Below, piece after piece: positions 1 through 9,481 of a DNA stretch of 39,187 nucleotides. The position numbers and the translations under genes were made by a program. The DNA is from RYN-428 sp035551995 (GTDB taxonomy: Bacteria; Planctomycetota; Phycisphaerae; Tepidisphaerales; Tepidisphaeraceae). The notes under the pieces are model-generated. The model worked only from the letters and a program-made list of their open reading frames with translations. It searched no databases and was not told the origin of the DNA. Each line of letters begins with the position of its first letter. Position 1 is the first letter of the stretch. The DNA is taken from NCBI GenBank assembly GCA_035551995.1, contig DASZME010000046.1, positions 1-39,187 of the forward strand. The letters are read 5' to 3'.

Positions 1-845
1 ATTCCGATGATCGAATGCGCGACGGCGTTTTGGGGATCGCCATCCAAAACCGCTCTGCAAATGGCGATGGCTTCATCAAAGCAATTGAGTCCTTCAAGAC
101 AACCGGCGACGCGCAATTGCAATTCGTCGCTCCCGGGCCCATCTTCGAGCAGCCGCTGAAAAAGCGGCAGCGCCTTTGCGTAGTGGCCGCGAAGCTGCAG
201 CGCCCGGGCAAGATTGAATCGGACATTGCGCGCGTGCGGATTGAGCCCGACCGCTTTCTCATAGGCGGCGATCGCATGTTCAAATCGTCCGCACGATTCT
301 TCGTAGACGCCGAGCTGGCTCCACGAAGCGGCATCGTTGGGGTTGATGCGCAGCGAGAGGTCGATCGCGGCGGCGGCCTGTCGCAAATCACCGCGCAGTT
401 GAAAAACCGACGCAAGGATACGATGCGAAGCCGTACTCCCCGGCGCCAACTCGGCCCCGCGCCGGGCGGCAGCCAGCGCCTCGTCCAGGCGGCCGGCCTG
501 CTCCATCGCCACGGCAAGATTGTGGTGCGCCGACGCAAGGTTCGGCGACAACGCGATCGCCTCCCGACAAAGTGCGATCGCGCGATCGAGCTGACCGTCG
601 CAGCGAAGAAGTTCGCCGAGATTTGTCAGCAGCGCCGGATGGCGGCCGATCATCAGGGCCCGTTCCAAAAGCGATATGCCTTGGCCGGTCTTCCCGGTCT
701 GATGACTCAAAACCCCAAGAAGATGAAGCGTGTTGGGTTCGTTGGGGGCCTGCTGAAGAATTTGCCGATAGATTCGCTCGGCTTGGGCGAATTGCCCCGC
801 TTCATGATGTCTGAGGGCGATTTTGTTCGCTTCGTCCAGCGTCAT
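1..845 (-). CDS. TPR-repeat protein, 3' end beyond the window
   Basis: The minus strand is open from an ATG at 845-843 to the window edge (281 codons, no stop). The translation is a regular ladder of about eight 34-residue tetratricopeptide repeats from residue 1 to about 272, each with the typical pattern (for example LGEL...GQLDRAI...A..LSPN, then LAVAMEQAGRLDEAL, then LGVYEESCGRFEHAI). TPR arrays are protein-interaction scaffolds. In planctomycetes such N-terminal arrays often precede O-GlcNAc-transferase-like, sulfotransferase or glycosyltransferase domains, but whatever follows here is outside the window. There is no signal peptide. The start codon overlaps the stop of the upstream ClC gene (ATGA), so the two are probably translated in a coupled way. 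The plus-strand reading of this stretch is a shadow. Confidence 0.85.
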   Translation of the reverse strand, partial: MTLDEANKIALRHHEAGQFAQAERIYRQILQQAPNEPNTLHLLGVLSHQTGKTGQGISLLERALMIGRHPALLTNLGELLRCDGQLDRAIALCREAIALSPNLASAHHNLAVAMEQAGRLDEALAAARRGAELAPGSTASHRILASVFQLRGDLRQAAAAIDLSLRINPNDAASWSQLGVYEESCGRFEHAIAAYEKAVGLNPHARNVRFNLARALQLRGHYAKALPLFQRLLEDGPGSDELQLRVAGCLEGLNCFDEAIAICRAVLDGDPQNAVAHSIIG

Positions 846-2827
846 GTCTGTAAAGCATTATGATACTGATTCATAAGCGCCCGACGGCTGACCAATCCGA
901 TGACTCTTGACGAATTGGAAGCCAGGCAGACGGGAAGCCGCGCCACCTCGTACCGCGAAAAAATTTCCAGCACATAGGCCAGATCGTCGGTGCTTTTTAC
1001 GCACGGCAGATCATATCTCAACAGATCGCCGGCCAGGAGTAAAGGTACCGCTTCGCGGTCGATGAGGGCCGCTTTTACGTCGTCGGACACGACCATGCCG
1101 ACGTATGATCCGTCGCCGTCGGTGATGGCGAAATCGCTGGCGCCGGTGGTGATGGTTAGTTCGAGAATTCGTTCCAGGGGCGTGCCGGCGAGCACGGTGG
1201 TGACGGGCTCGAGCTTCACCTGTTCGATGGTTTGCCGGCGGAGGATGGTCAGGTCGGCGCCGGTGCCGAGGCGGACGCCGCGCTTGCGTAGGGTGAGGGT
1301 GTAGATCGAATCGGGAAAGATCAGCCGGGCGACGCCGGTGGCGACGACGCACGCGAGCATGGCGGGAAGAATAATATTTCGCTGCTCGGTCACTTCGAAC
1401 AGAATGAGGATCGAAGAAAGCGGCCCATGCACCACCGCGGCCAGCACGGCGCCCATTCCGATGATCGCGAAAAACATGGGCGGATGATGGTGATTGAAGT
1501 GCAGCGCCTGAGCGATGACGCCGAACAGCGCGCCGGTGGTCGCGCCAAGAAAGAGGGACGGGGCGATGATGCCGCCGCTGCCGCCGCTGGCGAGCGTCAG
1601 GCATGAGCCGATGATCTTGGCGAGACATAGAAACGCCAGGAGGAGAAAGAGATTGATGTGATGGCCGACGAACGGCTTATAAAATCCGCCGGTGAGCAGG
1701 GGCTGCACGGCTCCGTATCCGTCGCCGAAGAAAGCGGGCATGGGATAGTTCGAGAAATTGACCGGCTTTGGCTGCCCGAGCATGAGCCAGCCAAAGAGCA
1801 TCACATACGCCACGCCCAGAAACCCGAGCAGCGCGCCGCCGATCGCGGGCGAAAATTCGCGGCGGATGGGCAGGCGATGAAACGCTTCGTCCATGCGGTA
1901 CATGAGGCGCGTCATAGAAACGCCCGCGACGCCGCAGACCAGGCCCAGAAGCAGCAGCCCCGGTACGCTTCCCCAGCCGATTTCCTGCAGCACCCGGCCC
2001 ACGTCCTCGGGCAGCACGAAGATCGCGTGGGCGTTTGGTCCGGGAAGGTGGGCGAAAATTCCGTGCATGGTCACGTTGGCGATGACGCTGCACAGCACGA
2101 CCGGCGCGAAAGTACGGATGGAAAAATCGAGCAGGATTACTTCCAGGGTAAACAGAACGCCGCCGATCGGCGAATCGAAAATAGCGCTGATTCCCGCCGC
2201 CGACCCGCAGGCGACCAGCACCGGCATCTGCGCCCGCGCGACGCCGAACACCATGCCCACGCCCGATGCGATGGCGGCGCCGATCTGCACGATCGGTCCC
2301 TCGGCGCCGGCGGATCCGCCCGTGCCGATGGTGATGGCGCTGGTAACGATTTTTTCGATGGCGCCGAGCGGCTTGATGACGCCGCGGTTGCGGATCACCG
2401 ATTCCATCACGTCGACGATGCCGTGTCCCTCGCGCGCATGAACGACATAGACCGTAATGAGCCCGACCGCCAGGCCCCCCAGCGCCGGCAGCACGATGAG
2501 CATCCAGATGCCATGACCGTAAAGAAACTCGACGCGCTGCGAGGCGTAAAGAAAATCGCGAATGAGGTTGATCGACCGATGGAACGCGACGGCGGCCCCG
2601 GCGGTCACGACGCCGACGATGATCGCCATCGGCAGCAGAACGTAGTGTTCGCGCAGACCCAGGCGCGTCATGAGTCGCGCCATGACCAGGCGAGATTGCA
2701 GTCCGAGCGTGACAAGAGATGGCGCCATATCCGCGAGGAAAGATAGCCGTCCAGCGCGGCTCGGCAAGCGGATTGCGAAAAATAGTTTGGTGCCCATATA
2801 GTATTCCCCGCGCCGCAAAGTGGGCAT
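842..2827 (-). CDS. ClC-family chloride channel/transporter with C-terminal CBS pair
   Basis: Integral membrane anion channel or transporter of the ClC family, 661 residues. Seen: the selectivity-filter segments GHGIV (residues 134-138, the GSGIP position), GAEGP (174-178, with the gating glutamate E176) and GGSGGIIAP further on, a C-terminal Tyr in SIYTLTL, and two CBS-like halves from about residue 530 to the end (IT...GSYVGMVVSDD and RVIGLVSRRAL). By eye, the residue matching the internal proton glutamate of E. coli ClC (E203) is Val (TLEV, E229-V230). That pattern is common in CBS-bearing bacterial ClCs and argues against classical H+/Cl- exchange. The first Met lies at 2827. A second ATG at 2797 (MGTK) has a GGGGA upstream and may be the true start. 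The gene is divergent from mnmA and overlaps the TPR gene by four bases. Confidence 0.93.
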   Translation of the reverse strand: MPTLRRGEYYMGTKLFFAIRLPSRAGRLSFLADMAPSLVTLGLQSRLVMARLMTRLGLREHYVLLPMAIIVGVVTAGAAVAFHRSINLIRDFLYASQRVEFLYGHGIWMLIVLPALGGLAVGLITVYVVHAREGHGIVDVMESVIRNRGVIKPLGAIEKIVTSAITIGTGGSAGAEGPIVQIGAAIASGVGMVFGVARAQMPVLVACGSAAGISAIFDSPIGGVLFTLEVILLDFSIRTFAPVVLCSVIANVTMHGIFAHLPGPNAHAIFVLPEDVGRVLQEIGWGSVPGLLLLGLVCGVAGVSMTRLMYRMDEAFHRLPIRREFSPAIGGALLGFLGVAYVMLFGWLMLGQPKPVNFSNYPMPAFFGDGYGAVQPLLTGGFYKPFVGHHINLFLLLAFLCLAKIIGSCLTLASGGSGGIIAPSLFLGATTGALFGVIAQALHFNHHHPPMFFAIIGMGAVLAAVVHGPLSSILILFEVTEQRNIILPAMLACVVATGVARLIFPDSIYTLTLRKRGVRLGTGADLTILRRQTIEQVKLEPVTTVLAGTPLERILELTITTGASDFAITDGDGSYVGMVVSDDVKAALIDREAVPLLLAGDLLRYDLPCVKSTDDLAYVLEIFSRYEVARLPVCLASNSSRVIGLVSRRALMNQYHNALQT

Positions 2828-3072
2828 GGACGGCCGCTAGAGCAGCATTTGTGTCGATGGCGCGGACTTCGATCGCGAGACGCGCCCGGCAAGCGGGGCC
2901 GCTATTAATAAATGCAAGAACGCTGCGGCAATCTGAAAAATGCTTTAGGAAGCCAGCGCCTTGGCCGGACCGTCGACGGCCGCGACAGAATTGTTGACGG
3001 GCCAACGGAAGGCCGATTTCGTTGCACGCCGCTGATGCGGTATAGTATTTGAGCCTGACGCTCGCGTAATTT

Positions 3073-4231
<1,159 letters not shown>

Positions 4232-4261
4232 GAGCATTTTCAAGTTGCTGTGGCGGCTTCG

Positions 4262-4296
4262 CGTTTAGCGGCCCCGCTTGCGGGGCGTGTTCGCGA
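4262..4296 (+). repeat. Dispersed GC-rich palindromic element, copy 1
   Basis: Contains AGCGGCCCCGCTTGCGGGGC preceded by CGTTT and followed by GTGTTCGCGA. The core folds as CCCCGC-TT-GCGGGG. Near-identical copies occur at 5491-5523 and, inverted, at 32576-32611. It lies about 60 bases after the mnmA stop. It may act as a transcription terminator or be a REP-like mobile palindrome. It has no T-tract. Confidence 0.75.
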
Positions 4297-4426
4297 TCGA
4301 ATCTCGATCTACCAACATCACTCCAGTTGTGACGCCCGCGACGGCGGAGTTGGAATCGCGAGTCAGCCGATAACCTTTGCGACTTGTAATTCGGCGTCGG
4401 GTGATCATTATTGATGGCCGGCGCCC

Positions 4427-5404
4427 ATGGTGTTTCGACGAAATATTCTCATTTTTCATCAGGCCGCACTGGGTGACTTCATCGTCACCTGGCCGCTGGC
4501 GCTCGCGCTGGCGCGGCTGCATCCGCAGAGCCGGGTATTTTATGTAACGCATGGGGAAAAGGGGGCGCTGTCGGAAAAGGCGCTGCGAATCGAGGCGCTG
4601 GATGTCGATTCCGGCGGATGGCATCGCCTTTTTGACGGCGCGGGCGATCTGCCGGCGCAAGCGGCCAAGACGCTGGCCGGCGCGCATACGGTTTTGAGCT
4701 TCATGGCAAGCCCGAATGATCAATGGTGTCAGAACGTTCAGGCGGCCAATCCCGAGGCGAATCTGCTGACGATATCGACAACGCCGCCGGATGATTTCGC
4801 GGGGCATCAGACAGATTTCTTAGTCGATCAGCTTCGACCATGGCCGGCGATCGAGTCGGCGGCGCGGCAGATTCTTCGATCGATTTCCGAGCGCGGCGTC
4901 GGCCAGGGAACCTCGAGCCCGGACGGCGCCGTCGTTATCCACCCCGGCGGCGGCGCCGACCGAAAATGTTGGCCGGCCGATCGATATCTGGCCTTGGCCG
5001 AGCGATTGCGCGACGCCGGGAAAAACGTCCGCGTCCTGCTCGGCGAAGTTGAGATCGAACGCTGGCCGGCGGAGAGAATCGATCGGTTCAAAGCGGTCAG
5101 CGACGTACGCACGCCTCGCAATTTAGTGGAGCTGATGAGCCACATCGCGTCGGCGTCGGTCTTTGTCGGAAATGATAGCGGACCGGGGCATTTGGCCGGT
5201 ATTCTTGGAGTTGGCGTAATGAGTCTGTTCGGGCAAACGTCCAACGCGGCACGATGGAAGCCACTGGGTCCGCGCGTCGAGGTTCTTCAGCGGGCGCTGG
5301 AGGATTTAACGCTGCCGGAGGTCGAAGGGCGCGTGAACAAGATTTTGCTTTCGTCCGCGGCAAACTCGAAAAAGCCGCAGGCGGTTGCGGACGATCAAGA
5401 TTGA
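4427..5404 (+). CDS. Glycosyltransferase family 9 (heptosyltransferase-like)
   Basis: GT-B fold glycosyltransferase of 325 residues, like ADP-heptose:LPS heptosyltransferases (WaaC/WaaF/RfaF group), expected to work on the cytoplasmic face on cell-surface glycan. Seen: the N-terminal segment ILIFHQAALGDFIVTWPLA, typical of GT9 (GxxGD near the start); HPGGGADRKCWPADRY at about 165-180, the nucleotide-sugar binding loop; and VGNDSGPGHLAGILGVGV at about 247-264, the conserved DSGPxHLA motif. The exact donor and acceptor cannot be read from sequence. It stands alone between mnmA and a convergent hypothetical gene, without other LPS genes next to it. The downstream region 5405-5566 carries palindromic element copy 2. 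Confidence 0.9.
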   Translation: MVFRRNILIFHQAALGDFIVTWPLALALARLHPQSRVFYVTHGEKGALSEKALRIEALDVDSGGWHRLFDGAGDLPAQAAKTLAGAHTVLSFMASPNDQWCQNVQAANPEANLLTISTTPPDDFAGHQTDFLVDQLRPWPAIESAARQILRSISERGVGQGTSSPDGAVVIHPGGGADRKCWPADRYLALAERLRDAGKNVRVLLGEVEIERWPAERIDRFKAVSDVRTPRNLVELMSHIASASVFVGNDSGPGHLAGILGVGVMSLFGQTSNAARWKPLGPRVEVLQRALEDLTLPEVEGRVNKILLSSAANSKKPQAVADDQD

Positions 5405-5490
5405 TCTGGAGCAGTAACAGGTCGTTCACGCGTTTCCGCGTTTAGCGGGTCTCGGCGTTCATTCCCATTCGTCTTAAGTGAACCGTATTA

Positions 5491-5523
5491 CGTTTAGCGG
5501 CCCCGCTTGCGGGGCGGTTTTCG
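5491..5523 (+). repeat. Dispersed GC-rich palindromic element, copy 2
   Basis: The core AGCGGCCCCGCTTGCGGGGC is identical to copy 1, with the same CGTTT lead, then GGTTTTCGCC. It lies between the convergent glycosyltransferase (plus, ends 5404) and membrane protein (minus, ends 5567). A partial CGCGTTTAGCGGG string about 50 bases upstream (from about 5438) looks like a decayed further copy. Confidence 0.75.
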
Positions 5524-5566
5524 CCGGAAGCTCGAGGAGAATACCGCGCCTGGACATTCGACCGGT

Positions 5567-6274
5567 TCACTTGGCCGAATCCGGAAGCGGCAAATGGTCG
5601 ACCACTTGGTTGGCGACCACGATCATCCGTTCGAATTCGATCGTGTCGAACGGACGGGCGGAAAAATCGAGCAGGAGCTTGCGGCCATGCAAAAGCAGAC
5701 CCACGTCGGCCGGTAGAATCCCCCGAACCGACGATCGCGACAAAGCGGCGGCGGCCTGAGATTCGGCGCCGTAGAGGACGAAACGCTCGGAACCGCCCAG
5801 CAGCGGAAAACTTGAAAGTGAGAACAGATCGAGCGCGCTTTGCGGAAGCGCCACGGGTCGAAGGCCGGTGGGGGGCCAGGCGACGCCGGTCTCGACGATC
5901 AGAAAATGCCACCGGTTCGTGGGCGACGGCGCCTGGAGCGGGCCCGGCGCCGCCTTCGATTGCGAAGTTTCGATTTGCCCAAGCATCGCCTTTCGCGACG
6001 CCAGGCAGATATTGATGGCCAGGCGATAATTCCTGACGGTATTCAACGGCGGCGGAATATTTTCGCCGGAGATCGTTCGAAAGCGAAACCCGCGCTCGCG
6101 ACCCCATTCGCCCATGGCCACGCGATGACGCTGCTCGGTGGATCGCCCGACCAGCACGCCAAACGTCCACCAGGACGCGGCAAAAATGACAATCAGCGTA
6201 AACAAAATCAACGCCGACGTGCTGCGGTCGGGAACGACGGAGACGGTCGCGAGTATAAAGCGGGCACATTGCAT
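5567..6274 (-). CDS. Hypothetical membrane-anchored protein
   Basis: A 235-residue protein of unknown function. It begins with a charged-to-hydrophobic segment (STSALILFTLIVIFAASWWT, about residues 18-37) that should be a single transmembrane anchor, with the rest outside or inside as a soluble domain rich in Leu and Arg. No known family motif is recognised. The ATG at 6274 starts directly before the anchor. It is convergent with the GT9 gene and divergent from the HEXXH gene at 6430. Longer upstream reading of another frame is a shadow. Confidence 0.65.
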   Translation of the reverse strand: MQCARFILATVSVVPDRSTSALILFTLIVIFAASWWTFGVLVGRSTEQRHRVAMGEWGRERGFRFRTISGENIPPPLNTVRNYRLAINICLASRKAMLGQIETSQSKAAPGPLQAPSPTNRWHFLIVETGVAWPPTGLRPVALPQSALDLFSLSSFPLLGGSERFVLYGAESQAAAALSRSSVRGILPADVGLLLHGRKLLLDFSARPFDTIEFERMIVVANQVVDHLPLPDSAK

Positions 6275-6429
6275 CGCTACAGCTTGAATTTCGCGTATCG
6301 CGCACCTGGATTGCTACGACGGTCTTGCGAGCCGTTCGGGCGGCATTATTACCGGGCGTTGGGCCGCTGGCCACCGACGCCATCCGATATTGATGCCATT
6401 GTCGGCGTGGGTCGATAGACCTTTTGCTT

Positions 6430-6840
6430 ATGGCTGACTATGTTTCGATTCTTCGGACGATTCGCCGGCGCCATGGGGTGCGAGTTCGACAATGGCGAAC
6501 CACAATGAGCGGCAGCGCTTGGCAGGTGCGGCATCCCAATGGACGGGTGATCCGGTGGATCGAGGCGCCTTTCCCGCGCGGCGCCCTGAGCCTGGCCGTT
6601 TTTCTCCACGAGGTCGGCCATCACGTCATCGGCTTCGAACGCTACAAGCAGCGCTGCGAAGAAGAATACCACGTGTGGTGCTGGGCCCTGGACGAGATGC
6701 GGCGGCTGGGCGTCAAGCCGAACGCGCGCGTCCTGGATCGCTTCCGTCGATCGATGCAGTTTGCGGTGAGCAAAGCGATGCGGCGCGGTTTGAAACAGGT
6801 GCCGGAGACGCTAAAGGAATTTGAGCCGAAAGCCGCGTGA
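6430..6840 (+). CDS. HEXXH-motif metallopeptidase-like small protein
   Basis: A 136-residue protein with a clear zinc-binding signature HEVGH at 60-64 (AVFLHEVGHHVIG) and a following Glu-rich helix (CEEEYHVWCWALDEM, from about residue 76) that could supply the third ligand, as in the ImmA/IrrE type of minimal metallopeptidases. Whether it cleaves a protein is unknown. There is no signal peptide. An in-frame TTG six bases earlier (6424) is possible, but the ATG at 6430 is preferred. It lies 55 bases upstream of the Uma2 gene on the same strand, so the two may be cotranscribed. Confidence 0.75.
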   Translation: MADYVSILRTIRRRHGVRVRQWRTTMSGSAWQVRHPNGRVIRWIEAPFPRGALSLAVFLHEVGHHVIGFERYKQRCEEEYHVWCWALDEMRRLGVKPNARVLDRFRRSMQFAVSKAMRRGLKQVPETLKEFEPKAA

Positions 6841-6895
6841 AGACAGCGGGCGAGCGTATGCTATCATTGTTGTTCACCGGATTCGGAGATACCTT

Positions 6896-7462
6896 ATGAC
6901 TCTCATTCAGGCGGCCAACGCCCCGACGCCTCAAGAAATCATCTATGCGCAGAGCGAATCAAGAATCGAATATGTTCACGGCCAACTTGTGGAGAAACCC
7001 GTCCACCTTGAGTCCACGGAAATCGAAGGAACAATTTACTCTTTGCTGCGAACCGAGGCGATAAAAACTCGCACTGTTCGGGTCTTTACGGCGAGTCTCG
7101 GATATCGGTGTTTCCCGAAAGAGCCAAAGAGCTTCCGCAAACCGGATGTGTCGGTGGTCCATAGCGATCGGATTGCGCACCTTCCGCCGCGAACGGGTCT
7201 GGTTCCGCTACCCCCGGACTTGGCGGTCGACGTTCTTTCCCCGGGCGACCTCGCCTATGACGTCGGCGATAAGATACAAGAATATCTCGGCGCCGGCGTT
7301 GGCGTGATTTGGATCGTGGAACCGAATACGCGCTCGGTGTCGATCTATCGCGCCGACGGATCGATAACCCATCTTCGGCAAAATGATGAGATTACCGGTG
7401 AAACATTTTTCCCGTCATTCAAATGCAACGTCGCTGAATTCTTTGTGGCCGGGTTTGATTGA
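6896..7462 (+). CDS. Uma2 family endonuclease-fold protein
   Basis: A 188-residue protein of the Uma2 (DUF820) family, a PD-(D/E)XK nuclease fold that is widespread and multi-copy in cyanobacteria and planctomycetes; its cellular role is not established. Seen: RIEYVHGQLVEKP near the N terminus, RKPDVSVV (the Asp of the PD motif), LAVDVLSPGD (Asp where most members have Glu), then DKIQEYLGAGVGVIWIVEP, whose Lys is the usual family residue. The start is the ATG at 6896, since the upstream reading runs into the 3' end of the HEXXH gene. It converges on the sigma factor gene, with a hairpin between them. Confidence 0.88.
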   Translation: MTLIQAANAPTPQEIIYAQSESRIEYVHGQLVEKPVHLESTEIEGTIYSLLRTEAIKTRTVRVFTASLGYRCFPKEPKSFRKPDVSVVHSDRIAHLPPRTGLVPLPPDLAVDVLSPGDLAYDVGDKIQEYLGAGVGVIWIVEPNTRSVSIYRADGSITHLRQNDEITGETFFPSFKCNVAEFFVAGFD

Positions 7463-7486
7463 ATCGGCGATCACGTCCGCTATCAA

Positions 7487-7522
7487 ATGACCCGCCGGAA
7501 GAACATTCTTCCGGCGGGTCAT
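7487..7522. terminator. Bidirectional hairpin between convergent genes
   Basis: A perfect 17-base inverted repeat (left arm 7487-7503, right arm 7506-7522, starting ATGACCCGCCGG) separated by only CA. It sits 24 bases after the Uma2 stop and 28 bases before the sigma factor stop on the other strand. There is no clear T-tract, so Rho-independent action is inferred from position and stem strength. Confidence 0.75.
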
Positions 7523-7550
7523 CGATTACTTGAAATTCAAGAGTCCTGCT

Positions 7551-8519
7551 TCAATCCGCCGGTTCGCGAATCGGGCGGGTTTTGGTTCGCAAAACGCCTT
7601 CTTCTAAAACGGTTCGGATCTTCGCCAAGGCCTTGTTCTGAATCTGGCGGACGCGTTCCTTGGTGACGCCGATGATCTGGCCGACTTCTTCGAGCGTCAG
7701 CGGGTTATCGCTTTTTTGCTCCCAGTTGAATCGGCGGCGAATCACCGTCGCCTCTACGTCGGACAGTTCCGCGAGATTTCGGCTGACGATCGCCTTGAGC
7801 TCGTCGATGCAATCTTCCTCGACGGCGCCGCGACGACGATCCTGCCAATCGCTCTTTTCCATATCCGGTTCGAACTCGACCGGAAAACGGGTCTTATGGC
7901 GGCTGGACTTGAGGGCCGTTCGGCTGAACGCCTTCAAGATCGCCCGGCAGGCGTAGGTGGAAAATTTGAAGCCGCGATCGACGTTAAATTTATCCACCGC
8001 GCGAATGAGCGCCATGTTCCCTTCGCTCACGACCTCGGCGAAATCCACATCGCCCAGCCGCGTGCGCTTGGCCATCGCCAGCACCAGCGCGAGATTAGTC
8101 CGCACCAGATACTCGCGGAAGTGTTCGAATCGGCGATGCCATTCGATCACCTCTTCCGCACGCTTTCTGGTCAGCCCGCTCTTTTTTACGAGCTTTTGCA
8201 GTTTACTAAGCCTAAGCTTTGAGTAGTTGAAGCGCAGAAACATCATCCGCTCTTCGTCGGCCTTCATCAACTGTGGCGCGCCTTGCATTGCTTGGTCCAA
8301 CGCCTCGTCGCGCGTCGGTTGATACCAGCTCGTCATGGGAAGCGCAGGTTCCTGCTCGAAATCAAATAATGACTTCTCAATGTCCTTCTGGAGAAACAAC
8401 GTACTTTCCATGAACGCATACGACTCAGCCAGAATCGTTTCGACACGTTGTCGCATCGCACGTGGAATCGTTGCGCCTTGTGACGTAACGCGACTCGTTC
8501 CCTGAATCATCGTGGCCAT
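7551..8519 (-). CDS. RNA polymerase sigma-70 family factor without region 3
   Basis: A 322-residue sigma factor that directs RNA polymerase to promoters. Region 2 is at about residues 138-207 (YLVRTNLALVLAMAKR, then FAEVVSEGNMALIRAVDKFN, then FKFSTYACRAILKAFSR), and region 4 at about 245-305 with a good region 4.2 helix-turn-helix (LTLEEVGQIIGVTKERVRQI). Between them is a short charged linker (RFPVEFEPDMEKSDWQDRR) in place of a canonical region 3. Residues 85-135 contain a helical N-terminal segment. The start is the ATG at 8519, preceded by AGG. An upstream in-frame ATG at 8552 is less likely. It is not the large RpoD type, more an alternative group 2/3-like factor. An AT-rich near-palindrome lies about 50 bases upstream. 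Confidence 0.92.
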   Translation of the reverse strand: MATMIQGTSRVTSQGATIPRAMRQRVETILAESYAFMESTLFLQKDIEKSLFDFEQEPALPMTSWYQPTRDEALDQAMQGAPQLMKADEERMMFLRFNYSKLRLSKLQKLVKKSGLTRKRAEEVIEWHRRFEHFREYLVRTNLALVLAMAKRTRLGDVDFAEVVSEGNMALIRAVDKFNVDRGFKFSTYACRAILKAFSRTALKSSRHKTRFPVEFEPDMEKSDWQDRRRGAVEEDCIDELKAIVSRNLAELSDVEATVIRRRFNWEQKSDNPLTLEEVGQIIGVTKERVRQIQNKALAKIRTVLEEGVLRTKTRPIREPAD

Positions 8520-8568
8520 ATCGGCCTCACTTTCTAAGCAGCCGGTACACACCCGTGCCCGGTCACGC

Positions 8569-8605
8569 TATTATTTACACTATGAACGTCCTTCATGAAA
8601 TAATA
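8569..8605. promoter_or_regulatory. AT-rich near-palindrome upstream of the sigma factor gene
   Basis: TATTATTT (8569-8576) pairs with AAATAATA (8598-8605), and inside them ATGAA (8582-8586) pairs with TTCAT (8592-8596). This 37-base dyad stands out in a GC-rich genome and sits 50 bases before the probable sigma start, where an operator or promoter would be. The binding protein is unknown. Confidence 0.45.
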
Positions 8606-8838
8606 CGAAAGACGCCACCCGATGTTCACATCCTAAACCTCTATCGGCCATCGGCTTAGAAAATCCACACCAATCGCTTTTGTACGCGGATTTAATATAT
8701 CGATCCCAGTTTGGGGGCGGCACGTTATTTCATATTCACCGCATATAGCGCCTATCCGTACACAATATAGGACACGGCAAGTACGATACCATTAGTGATA
8801 TGACCCACAATTTTTGAAAATAGCAGAAAGGCACCGCA

Positions 8839-9426
8839 ATGCGGAGGTTGATCCTGGGCGGCAGCTTTAACCCCATACACCACGGACACTTGTTGTGCAG
8901 CCGCGCCGTTGCCGAAGAGCTTGGTTTCGACCGAATTACCTTAATTCCGAGCGCCCAGCCCCCGCATAAGCCACCGTCTGCCACGATGGCAGATGCCGTC
9001 CATCGTGTTGCCATGCTGCGCAGTGCCGTGGCAAATGACGCGCGGTTTGACGTGGACGCCTTAGAATTGTCGCGGGGAGGACCCAGTTATACGATCGATA
9101 CCGTGGCCGAATTGACCAAGCTGCAAGGCGGCCCGATCCATTGGCTGATCGGAGCGGATATGCTCCTCTATTTGCCGAAGTGGCATCGGGTGGACGAGTT
9201 GTTGGAGAAAGTCGATTTCATCATCATGGCCCGGCCCGGCTGGTCGATCGATTGGGACAACTTTCCGGCAAAATTTCGCTATTTGCGCGCAAAGGTCGCA
9301 AATGCGCCGCTGATCGCAATCAGTGCGACGGATATTCGCTCGCGGGTTTTGCGCGGGTTGTCGATCCGCTATCTGACGCCGGATGTGGTTTGCGAGTATA
9401 TCGAGCAGCATAATCTGTACCGCTGA
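8839..9426 (+). CDS. nadD: Nicotinate-nucleotide adenylyltransferase NadD
   Basis: Cytoplasmic enzyme joining nicotinate mononucleotide and ATP to deamido-NAD in NAD synthesis. It has 195 residues, the family's usual length. Seen: the nucleotidyltransferase motif GGSFNPIHHGH (7-17) with the HxGH signature, PSAQPPHKP, LIGADMLLYLPKWHR, and the C-terminal ISATDIRSR (161-169). The ATG follows an AGAAAGG-like ribosome site. It is divergent from the sigma factor gene across 8520-8838, an AT-richer region that should hold both promoters. The M50 protease gene follows 55 bases later on the same strand. Confidence 0.96.
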   Translation: MRRLILGGSFNPIHHGHLLCSRAVAEELGFDRITLIPSAQPPHKPPSATMADAVHRVAMLRSAVANDARFDVDALELSRGGPSYTIDTVAELTKLQGGPIHWLIGADMLLYLPKWHRVDELLEKVDFIIMARPGWSIDWDNFPAKFRYLRAKVANAPLIAISATDIRSRVLRGLSIRYLTPDVVCEYIEQHNLYR

Positions 9427-9481
9427 ACGTGCGAGGAACTGCTGGCATTTTGATCGGCCCTCGCGCCTAGGATAGATATCG

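Noticed and set aside
15..863. Plus-strand frame at the left edge
   Set aside because: It is the complement of the TPR gene, whose repeat pattern is unmistakable.
3030..3050. Sigma-70 promoter TATAGT upstream of mnmA
   Set aside because: A TATAGT is present, but the nearest TTGCAC is only 13 bases away, so spacing does not fit; not strong enough to list.
4265..4408. A 47-codon minus-strand ORF (starts MITRRRITSRKG) ending in palindrome copy 1
   Set aside because: No family, no ribosome site, and its stop lies in the repeat. It is more likely chance reading of intergenic DNA.
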